Below are positions 41,101-52,700 of a DNA stretch of 64,000 bases, one piece after another (the stretch's first letter is position 1; each line of letters starts with the position of its first letter). Position numbers and translations under genes: made by a program. The notes beneath the pieces are model-generated. The model was not told where the DNA came from. It searched no databases and saw only the letters and a program-made list of their open reading frames with translations. The DNA comes from Anthopleura xanthogrammica. Taxonomy: Eukaryota > Cnidaria > Anthozoa > Actiniaria > Actiniidae. The stretch is from the NCBI GenBank assembly GCA_964019055.1, contig OZ025211.1, forward strand, positions 2,012,135-2,076,134. The letters are read 5' to 3'.

Positions 41101-44100
41101 ACTCGAAACCAGACACGCTTTCCTCAAGGCGAATAAAAGAAAACTTCTGCGTGGAGAAGTCTGAAAACATTGGCATTCTTAACCCAAAATGTTAATGAAC
41201 TTTTGAAGCTAAATTTGCTCAAAATTTTAAGCTCAAACAATGTCCCTACTTTCTGAATTCTATAGAAACAAAGTACCTACCAGAGGGGAAAATATTTCTT
41301 CTGTTTCAAAGGCAAAAGAGCTTGAATTCGAATCAATCCATTGAAGTCGTTGAAGGTCTGGAGACGCGCACGGCAACTCCAAGCAAGAAATAAGATACGA
41401 TAATTTTTGACATCATTTTTGCAACATCCGCTTCCAAGCCCTAGCCAATCACCATCGTTTGAAAATGACCCCCTGGGACCTAAGTTAATAGAGAAAGTGT
41501 CTGTTGTAATTCATCTAAAATTTTCGGTTCACCGTGAACATTTGGCATATCGGGTATTTTTACTTCCTCTCTAGGGGTTTGCATTAATTTTATCAATGGC
41601 AGTGAACAATTTGATAGATTTTTAATCCAAAGTTAAAACATACGGTGAAAAACCAGTCTAAACTTTTATTGAGGGTCAAATATAGATATAAAATACAAAT
41701 GTATTATATAATGAATACAATATTCAATAAAATTCATAGACAATAAAAAAATTGGCATATCAAAGTTTCATAGTTTTACGGTTTTCACGCGTAATTATTA
41801 AACATTTTAGGCAATATTTTTAGTATTCAAATCCAAAAAGACAATTTAAAAAGCACAATAAAAAAGGTCTGTCTGTGTGTGTTCTCTCAGTAACCGATTT
41901 TTAAACAAAGCACCGATAAGCTAATCCTTTAAGCTTAGTAAAACCGATTGAAAATTATGAATGAATCGATATGTTTGCTGTTGCCATGGAAACGTTTACC
42001 AAAGACAAACAGCGGCAACAGTAAGGCAGAACTACGGATTTGTAGGCAGATTTAGGCGAAGATGAAACGACATTTTAAATTATTTGTAGGCTATTTCTTT
42101 ATCTCTTGCTCGTCGATTAATTTGAGGTTCGATTCTGTAACAACTAATGAATGATTTAAAGAACATTACGAAAAGTTATCAATTTAGTTTTGTTTTCTTT
42201 AAGGAAAGGGGTTGTTAAAAGCATTTACAAGCAACAAAACAGCTGGCAAATGCGAGATGTGCCAAAGAGTAGGATGCTCATATTTTTTCGATTAAGTGAC
42301 AGACGTTTATGTCACTCAGATATAATAATATAAAAACCGATGCGGCTCAATATATAATGCTCCATAGGATATTGTAATTTAGGAAAATAAACTAATGAAA
42401 TAATATGAAGAAAAAAGCACATAAAAATTTTCATTCGCTTTTCTGCCCCCACCCCACTCCACTCCGTCTCTCCCTCTCTCCATGGGTTTGAAACAAGGAA
42501 GTCGAGTTTAATCCTCTGACAACAAATACCAAGCCATATACACCTATTTCAAAAAAGGTTGTCGCAGCTGGAAGCAACAACACAAGACGGCAAAGAACAT
42601 CCGTATTTTACTCCTTATTCATCATTTAATTTAGACGCGATTATTTCAGTCGCTTTGTAATGGTAGCCTGCAACTGTACATATGGATGTTTCGTTTCTTT
42701 AAGTGTTGTCCCGAATCTTCAGCTAATTCAAGCATTGTTTGCAGGTGGCCTTGGCTTGTTGCTTTTCGCTTGTTGCTTTTGGCTACGACAACATTTATTG
42801 AAATAGGTGTATATTGTGCCATTGTGCATGCCCACTACGAAAGCCCTCGATCCTTCGTATAATGCCCTATTGTACAGGAGTAAACTACTACTATTTAGGC
42901 ATTTTGCGCATGAATAACCTGAATGCCATGTTAGCGTACCCGGTATCTTACCAGGAAGATACACAGCACAGTTAGTAATGTTCCCAGTAATAGACCCCAG
43001 AATATTGCCCAGTACTTACTCAGGGGTAACAAATGCTAGCAATAAGGAGGATCCCATAATGCTTTGCCTTCGTTTCTCCGTCAGTTCTTGGCCTTGACCA
43101 ATCAGTGTCCATTCTCCTACGCAATTGAATCCTGAATGTTCCAAGCTTACACGAAGTAGTTTAACCTCATCTTGATGGTCGCTTTGGTAGCTGATAAACA
43201 ATGTGGATTTCCCTTTAAACAAAAAAATGTACGACGTTATTTGTATCGAGTCATTTGGATAATGAATGAGTTAACAAAAAAAGAAAAGAAAAAAAGAATG
43301 ATGGAAATGGGAGAAATATGTTTGGGTGGGTGTTTGGTTGACGAAAAGAAAGGATGGATGAGAGGGAAGGAGAAAGGGAGTGATGAATGGATGAATGAAA
43401 GGGAAGGATGGGAGGATGGATGGATGGATGATTAAGTGGAGGGATAAGTGAATGAGAGGAACGGAAAGATGGAAAGATAGAGGGAAGGAACGATGATCGA
43501 TGGATGGATGGGAAGCAGGAACCAAGAAAACAAAAAAAGAAGAAAAAAGGAAGCAAGACTTACTTGCAATAGTTGCCAACCACGTGCTCGTATCTGAAGG
43601 AATCTGTGTATGTTCTTCTGCATCAAGCCCTAATTCATATATAAAATTTAAACTATTCTTAACTATGAAAGAGACTCAGGTACTAAATTTACATGTATAT
43701 AGCTATATCCTTAAACGTAGCACCACTATGCACCCAAAACTAACCTCCTGGAGGCAGAAACCATCTGTAGTTGGCCAAATGACTCGGTTGGACGTTATAA
43801 TCCTTGACCAGTTCGAATAACGACTTGTGCTTGGGTCGACTGCATCCATACAAAGGGACCATTATCTAAACAAAGTGACCAGAATTTTAATTAGAAAATA
43901 TGTTGTTTAGTGCCCATCACACCCTAACCCGAGAGAACCTGGATAAAACCCCTTGAATTAAGGAGCTGAGATACCCAATAACGACTGCTCACATGTGAGG
44001 CGGAGTTCAGTGGTCAAACCCTGAGAACGCAAAGGCCGTGAGAGGCGAGTGCACGACCTACAGCTACCCTACTCTTCATTTTCAAGGTTAGATTTATTTT

Positions 44101-46741
44101 CACATGCATGCATAAGGGTGTCTTACCTCTGGGCTGAGTCCACAGTAGTTTAACAGAAGAGTATCAGTGACGTAAAAGAACTGTGCTAGGATAAACCAAG
44201 TCATATTGAGAGCCTGCTTACTGCCATGCAATATCTTACATCGACCAATCATATCCAAATATGACCCATCACGTGATATCTTCACCATGACGTCACCGAC
44301 CTTGAGCACCAGGCAGCGTTGGCAATAACAGTAAATGTCGCTGCTCATCTTGTAGTTCCGACAGGCGGCTATTATCAAGGTAGAGCAGTTGGAAGATACT
44401 TCATCCGGGAATTTAAAACGCCAGCCTACCTGGATAAATCCCTCTGGTACACCACTGGGCCATACTTCTGGTGTCTGTGGAAGTCAAAAAAGCGAGTTAG
44501 TAAATTTTCGGTGAAAAAATGCGCTGATGAGGGACGTGGTCTCGGTGTCTCGGTGTGCTCGAGCGTATGAAAAGAAAATGAGCGAGCGGATATAACATTA
44601 TGTCCTAAGTTGCATGAGCTTGCATTGTAACTTCGCATGCTGAATGTGCGCACTGATAGGGTACTAACCTTGGTGTCAGCTGGCAGTTTATTTTGAAGAG
44701 GAAGAAAATATCTTTTAAAGACAGAAAGGTTCTTGTAGTAGGCAAGTACTAATTCCACCTCGTAGCTGCCCTTAGGCGCACCTTCAACAAGTACGCCGAT
44801 GTTACGACAAAAGGATAAGATCTTGAGTACCTCTTCTTCTTCCAAGTGCATTGCCTGAACAACGTTCATAAAAATAAATGAACCATGCGCAGTATCAATG
44901 GTCCTGTTTTTAATGTTTTTAATGATTTTAATCCCTACCAAGACATAACCCGGAGAGGCCCTGCTACACGATAAGTATATAGAAGCTTGAATCTAACTAA
45001 ACCTTGGGTGAAACGAGACACATTTCAATACACGAGTGTTACAAGGTAATTGCTAGTGAAACCTGTCGCGCAACGCAATCACACTGTCTTAGCTAAAAGT
45101 TTCGAAAGTAGAGTAGAAGGCGCGCTACTTTAGTGCTATAAATACCGACAGGCAGTTAGGCTTTCTCTTGTAAATAACAAAGGACGAGGAATGTTACAAG
45201 GTCATTGCTGATGAAACCTATCGCGCAACGCCGTCACACTGTTTTAGCTAAAAGTTTCGAAAGTAGAGTAGAAGGCGCGCTACTTTAGTGCTATAAATAC
45301 CAACACGCAGTTAGGCTTTCTCTCGTAAATAACAAAGGAGTTAAATAGCGTCCGTCTTCGGATATTATGATGTACAACTTTTTATAAATCAACTCACCTG
45401 GAAACACAGCGGTATAACAGCCTCCCTGATGAGTCCCTTCGATACGATATCATCTATGGCCGAGCGTAATGTCCAGTCATTAGGCTTGGTATTGGTAGGC
45501 CAGTATCTCTCCAGGAATCCCGCTTTAATAAACCGCGGTACAAATTCCCGTGGTTCCGTTTCGTTATGCATACATGCCAAACAATCCAATAGGACACTTG
45601 GGTTAACGCACACTGTTTGAGTTGGGCCAAGATCCTGAGTACGTGCTGGAATTCTGAATACTGTAATACAACCCTGGAACAAAAGTTTCGGATAAGTTAT
45701 ATCGACCATAATAAATGTTTCTTTTGGACACTGAAACGTTAAAAATAATTTGGCGCCTAGATTCGGAGGCGCGCGGGTCGAAGTTTGATACTTTATCAGA
45801 GCAATCTAAGGTAACTTTGAATTCGATGAGCCAGAAAAACTTACCCTGCATTCCAGTACTGCTGTTGCGCTTTGCACTTCTTCTGGATCTGTGATCCCAG
45901 ACTCCGAAGCCAATTTTACATACTGATCCCAAGGAATCACAACAATCCTTTCTTCTCTGAGCCTCAGAATCTCTGAGTACAGGTAAGTCAAGTTGATATT
46001 GATCTTTTCCGTCAGGTGTGGAAATAATGATAGATCTAAAAGATGGCGGAAGATTTCATTTTGCACCTCACTTATTCCCTGTAAAGAAAGAAAAATCTTT
46101 TATTTAAACTGGAAACAATATATGGGCTTAAAAACGTGCCAATATTACTCATAAATATATATATAATATACTGTCTAAAAATATATACTGTTCACATCCA
46201 GAATTTAGAATTGTATACGTACTGATTTGGGGAGAGGCGAAAACCAGAAAAATCCTCGAAGGCAGGAGAAAAGATAGCCTACTTTGCAGACTCGATCATT
46301 TTACGCTCGAAAATTTCGCCAAAATATAGAGAGAACCAAAAGCAACTTTGCTCACGTACATTATACGACACTGAACAATTTTAGGGATTGGTTTCGGGTC
46401 TCAATATAATGAGAGGAGTTCTCTATCTTCTTGAATCGCTACGTTAAACAATATGCATTGCATGCATGCTTCCAAGAACAACGAAGTATAAGCTTACCTT
46501 TCCTTTTATAGAACTGACATACAATACTTTGTCTGGTAATCGCGGTCTGCAATTCAGCAACTGCTCCAATCTTTGGATTCGCGCACAAATGAAAGAGTCT
46601 TCTTGTTTGTCTGTTGTCCTTTGAACATAAAATGTACTCATTAACTTAAAGACATGGGATGAAATGCAAGGAAGTTTTTTTATTATCATCATCATCTTCA
46701 TCGCGCATATTATCTTCTTCATCATCATCCTCAGCATCATC

Positions 46742-46773
<32 letters not shown>

Positions 46774-49700
46774 TCAAGGGCGGATCCAGGTTGGAGTTGA
46801 ATATAATAAGAATAAAAGAAATAAAGGATAAGATAAGACCAAAAAAGAAAGTCATGTCATCGTCGTCGTCGTCGTCATCATCATTTGGAAATATATTTCC
46901 GATAGTTTGCATCAAGAGCGCAAAAGAGCTCATCGAGGGGGCTCACTATTAACCTAATCTTAACTTATTTGAATTGGGGACTTACTTTAATACGTCCAGC
47001 TCGGCCTTAACTTCAAGATAATGCTCTTCTTCAGCATTTTTCAGGGTATTTAATACCTGTTTGCTGATCTTCGAAAAATCTGTACTGGATCCATCGGCAT
47101 GCGTACCAACGACTATTATAGGACAACCGGGTGTCTACATGAAAAAAGAAATTTGTTAAATATGAAGTAAAAGAAAACAATTTTAGGTATTGAGAAAAGA
47201 TTATTTTGCAAAATAAAAAAAAAACTTAAAATCAAATCTTCTAGCTCTTGCGACGGAATTTTACATGCAAAGTCCGTTTTGGCGGGAAAAGACGCGTTCT
47301 TGTTTCGAATGGAATACGCATGCGCTAAATGTCAAATATGCCTCTCAAAAATTAGTTGCTATGGCGAGAGCCAATCAGAAATAAAGGAAAGCCATTTGTC
47401 TGTCCGTTGCCTTTACATTTACACTTCAACTAAAAAATTTTCGAAACTCTTTTTTTTCTGTCTTACGTGAATGGAGCAGGAGCTTATTAGTTTTTCATTA
47501 TAAGATTTCTTTATAACTACAGTGAAAGAAAAAAAAAACAGAGCCTAAGCTCTTGAGTAAGTAGACAAATGCTTTTTCGTGAAAAACATTCCAGGGCTTA
47601 TACATCAAAGCCGCTTTGTCAGTTTTGCTTGAAAAGATGGTAGAGCGAAAGTTCACGTGTACACAAAGGAAAAAAGGTAAGATTTGGTTTATAACGTTTA
47701 AAGCTTATCTTTCTTAGACAATACTTTACTGTCTTACTGGTCATAGCAAGCACTTTAACATAAAATGAAATGACAGACGGACACTTAGTTTATAAGCTTA
47801 TCTTTTTTTAAAGAAAGCTTGGGAAAACGACAGAAGGCTTTTTCTCAACGAAACTCTAAAAAACTTGTAAAAACGCTAACAAGCGATAAAGCTCGCACAT
47901 GTATTCAGAGGATAAATTTAAAGTGCTTCAGTACACTGGAATTTAGGTAGCGGATCTCCGAATGATGCTTTATTCATAAGAATGTAGCCGACATTTTATG
48001 ACAAATAAAACTATCATTCTAAATGACAGAAACCGCACAAAAAAAGTTTTATAGCAAAAACACCGTATTTACGATTAGAATTAAATTGCCAATTAATAGT
48101 TAATGAATAAATTAATAAATATTAGTATTGTCAAAAACATTTGCACATACCTTGGTCTGAACCAAGAAGAGCCAGTTTGGCATATTTTTGATTTCCATAG
48201 GATTGTTTATATCAAACGTTAGCACGTATAATGTCTGATCTGTAAAAAATAATGGATGAAGTCCTTGGATGCACTGCAAAAAAATAAAAAGAATCACATA
48301 ATTATATACTCCATTCTTGCATAGAACTGGCTAGAATGGTAAATAAAGAGGATGGCAAAATGGTATATGAAGATAGCTAAATTGTCATTTTTATTTTCCA
48401 GTTTATGTATCATAAAACTCCATAAATAGGTACAAACCTTGCGGCCTCCACAATCCCAAACTTCTATGGTCAAGTCTTTCCATTCATCATTCACAGGCAT
48501 TCCAAGTGTGTTTTTGTCTACTGCTTCATCTTTTATTATAAAAATATATGTATATACAATGAAATGAGAAAGTTCTTCCTGGTTATAATAAGGAAAAAAA
48601 TAATAATAATAATGTAAGAATGTCATGAAACATTATTTCTTTATATGAAGTCTACAATAGTAGCTTGAAGCAATCTAGAGGCATCACTTTAGTATCTGTA
48701 AGTGCTTAATCAATGGTAAAGGGTAAGGGAGCATTAATTTTTTAGGAGGGGGGACGGAGGAATTAGGGGGGGGGGTCATTAAAAAATTACTAGATAAAAA
48801 GGGGGGTCACATTTTTTTTGAATGTTGAACCAGGGGGGGTCATGAATAAAAATACAGTGTTTTTTTTTTTTTAGTCTTTTTCTGGAGGGGGGGGGGGGGG
48901 GCTAGAAAATTTTTATATTTGGAAGTGGGGGGGGGGGGGTTATCGAAATATTCAATTCCTTACCATGGGGGCTAGCATTTTTTTTCTATTTGATTCCTCT
49001 AATTCCTCCGCCCCCCCTCCTAAAAAATGAATGCTCCCTAAGCGTTTTTGTTTTCTTAGTTTTGACTGGAACAAAGACCCAACAGTGATATAATTGCTTA
49101 TTTCTTCTCTCTGTGTAGCATAAAGCAAATAGGGGTTATTGATACACTTCTCCCACTTTATGGGATGCTCGGCATCCATCATAAGACCTACCTTCTTTTC
49201 CAGAGAACGGTCTCCATCTAGAAACATTAACTCCTTCTGTACTAGAATCAGCAACAGCTAAAGACGAACTTACTACACATAGAGACAAGCTACTTTTGCC
49301 ACTTCCCTCGTCCCCTATAAATGCTAGTCTGCACATACAATGCAGATTACTGTCTTCTAAAAACTGTTTAGTTGCTGCAACTCCTTTCATTGTCACTTCC
49401 AATGAAGGACATTTAAGTCCTGTGCAGTCCTCTACAAGTAATTGTTTTAAAGAAGACAGTTTTACAAAGTCATAAGGTATGTGTTTCACTGAACAGTGTC
49501 GGATATCTATATGCTCAAGATGAGGACAGTTTGTTGAAAGAGCTTGTAAGGATTTCTCTGTTATCTTTAGACACCAGGCTAATTTTATAGTCTTCAAAGA
49601 ATGACAATGTTCTGACAATGAAAGCACAGATTTGTCAGTTAATTCATTGCAACCACATAAATCTACTGATTGTAGTAACGTACATTTGGAACAAAAATGT

Positions 49701-52700
49701 TCAATTCCTTTGTCTGTAAGATTGCAGTATCCAAAATTAATACTTGTCAATTTGGGACATAGTTTAGCAATATCATGTGATAATTTATCTGTTATTGCTG
49801 GAAGTTCACTCAGGTCAAGCGAGATTAGAGATCCAGAAATATGTTTGATAAATTTTCTCAATCCATCAGAGGTGACATTCTTGAACCCAGACAACCCAAA
49901 GTGTTCTAAAGAGATTTCTCTTTTGTCAATAATTGCAGATAGTAAACTATCATCAAGTGCCCATTCACCATCAATGTCATCAGCATCATCACTTTCACAA
50001 GATAAAACTGATAATGACTTTAACTCATGACACTTCTTAGTCAAGTTTCCAATGCCTACATTTGTTATGTCTTTAAAATTTCCACTAAATGTGATGCAAG
50101 AAAGTCTGGTACAATGATCCAATATTTTGTCCACCAATCCATCATTAAAATGATTACAGCTGTTTATAGTAAGTGTAGTCAATTCTGGATTTATGAGTTC
50201 AATAAGAGAGGCTGTATCTTCATAGGTTAAGTTTGTGCAGTTTCTTAAATGTAAAGTTTCTGATGAAGAATTTTCTTCAAGTAGTTTCTGAAAGAAAATA
50301 GAAAATAGTTCAGTTATCTAAAAGAATTATTTTACAGTAAACAACCATGAAAGAGACAAATTAATTTCTTTCAATAAAAATCAAAAAAGCACATTCAAGA
50401 AGAAACATGGGAACATTTAGTGTTATCAAGCTACAATTGTGTCTGATAAAATTATGTAAATTAAATCTATATTTCTAAACTATAGAAAGATAAACCTGTA
50501 GATTCCATTGCTAAAATCATACTAAAATAAGTGTATGCCAAATGAATGCAGAAATTTATCATTAACTAAATTTTATCATAATGACCTAGCAATTTTGTTA
50601 GTTACTTTAGAACCAAATCTACCAGACATCCAATATTGCAACATTTAATTGTATCCTAGCAGCAACATTATTTACTTAAAAACATTGCCTAATTGTAGTC
50701 ATTTTTACCCTAAATTTATAATTCCTTGTCTAATAATCACCAGAGCAACTTGAATATTAGGGATAATAAAATGAAAATACCATGAATCATGAGAAAAAGG
50801 GAAATCACATTCTTAAAATTTTATGTTTAGTGGTAAATTTATAAATTTATATGTTCACGAAAAAAAAAATATTTCCTTATCTCATTATTTACTGGTCATA
50901 AACATTTGAGAAGAGAATGCTGGTCAATTTCCAACTATGTGTATGCACATGTAATGAATATGAATATACATGCATTTTCTTTAGAAGGTAACTCACGTTG
51001 ATTGAATATGCAACCACATTGAGAGTGTACAATCACAATTATTAATGCATTTCATAGAAAATGTCATACTCATTCAATTTGAAAAAAAACAAGAGATTAT
51101 GATAATAATATATTGTAATAATGGTCACATATGAACGAATATCACCACTTACATCCTAAAAACTTTTTAGAGTAATCGGGAAAAATATAATAATGAACAA
51201 TATGAAAATAAACAATGCATAAACCATACAAATTAAGTTTTTTTCTATTTTTTCTTAGCTTTTTTTTCTAAGCTTTTTTTTCTTTTTTTTCTTTCTTTTG
51301 TTTAAATTGTGGGTTTTTTTTTGTTTTGTTTGAATCATGTTTTTTTTTTCTTTCTTTTATCTCTGTAGTCTCTTTTGTTTTGTTTTCATAATAGTATCCA
51401 TGGTTAAAATATCAAGAAAAACTAATAAATATTTACATAAGGAAAGCTGATTATTACAAAACAAACAATCTACAATTTTAATCAAGTTGCAGATTGGTCA
51501 AAACATTATTTTATTTCCAGTTAAGATTGACAGAGTTTGATATTGGTTTGAGAAGCTAATGCATAGAAAGTAATTTTAATGCAAAGATGGCAGCTTTCTA
51601 AGTTGAACATACTCTAACCAAAAAGTCATCAGTAAAGGCAGACGTTTTTCTTTTTGATAAAGATGTTCAATACCAGGTGATATTCCATCCTGAGGGCATG
51701 ATTACTGTCTAATAAATGTATTAAGATTTTTGTACAAAAGTATACACATTGAACTGGCATATATCCATTTGGCAAATCAGTAGTCTTTGTAATAAATTTT
51801 TTTTTATTAAAAAGAGGAACAGATTTATCTATAGTAGTTATAAAGACATGCTTAAAAAAAGGAAAGGATGACTGTCAAGGTGGACAAATTTCATTTTTGA
51901 CAAAAGAATAGATTTTATGGCACTCTTTTTATTAAATATTTTAAAATTTATTTCCAGATATAGAGCAACACCTGCTGCTAACTTAGCTTTATGTTTCACA
52001 AAGGCCAAGAGCTTTCAAATATTTTATTAGTTTATAAAAACAAGAATACATCATACGTCAGTGCAGTCAGTACCTTACATAACAGTTATACAATAAGTCG
52101 TTTAAAAGTGTGAAAATTTCTTAGTATTAGCTTGTGAAGAAAAAAATGCAAATGAGGCAGTTTGTGATTTGAGGAAAATTCATCAGATAGTTATTTGAAT
52201 ATAATTTCAACTATTGTATACCCAGGAATCCACAGATTACTTATTCCCGCTATTTCATTTCCTTTTTTTATGAGAAATAATGAAAAGAAATCAATCTTAC
52301 AATGACATGGGATATAAAGAACTAAGTTACTAGACAAAAATAACTGCTCAACTGATTTCACATTATTTTATCAAAGAATGATTCAGATTTTTTAAAATTT
52401 TGATCCTAAAATTGTCCACTGGTCGACCTTCATCCCTATTTGAACAAATTTAAACATGAAAATAATTTACCGTAAATACCTGTGGCATATATGTTTTCAC
52501 ACTAAATTTTGTTGTTGAAAATTTAAGTGGTTTTAATTTTCAAATACAAATCTCAGACAAATCTGGCTATTTTGGCTTTAGAAATAATATATTTATCCCA
52601 ACAAGGCACAGCAGATTTTCTATATGATTACAGTTAAAACTAGAAATTATTTGAAGGTAGCCTTTGAGTTTAGCTATGCCATTAAAGTAATCCACCTGCT

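Larger units (their letters stand above)
32955..43019. other. 10-kb intron 13 of the LRR-Roc-COR-TIR gene
   Basis: This intron splits the TIR domain. It is AT-rich. It holds a polypurine stretch (about 33,103-33,350), a 30-bp palindrome at 34,829-34,858 (AAGAGACCATGA and its inverse), a partial ~60-bp repeat unit near 37,115, and a perfect hexanucleotide array (39,615-39,870). No splice-linked gene is supported on either strand. Confidence 0.6.

Noticed and set aside
43251..43579. Ser/Pro/Phe-rich minus-strand frames of about 100 codons
   Set aside because: Complement of the GGAT-rich simple repeat between exons 12 and 13 of the ROCO gene.
45037..45342. CRISPR-like spaced repeats
   Set aside because: Only two adjacent long copies, no short repeats with unique spacers, and the DNA is eukaryotic.
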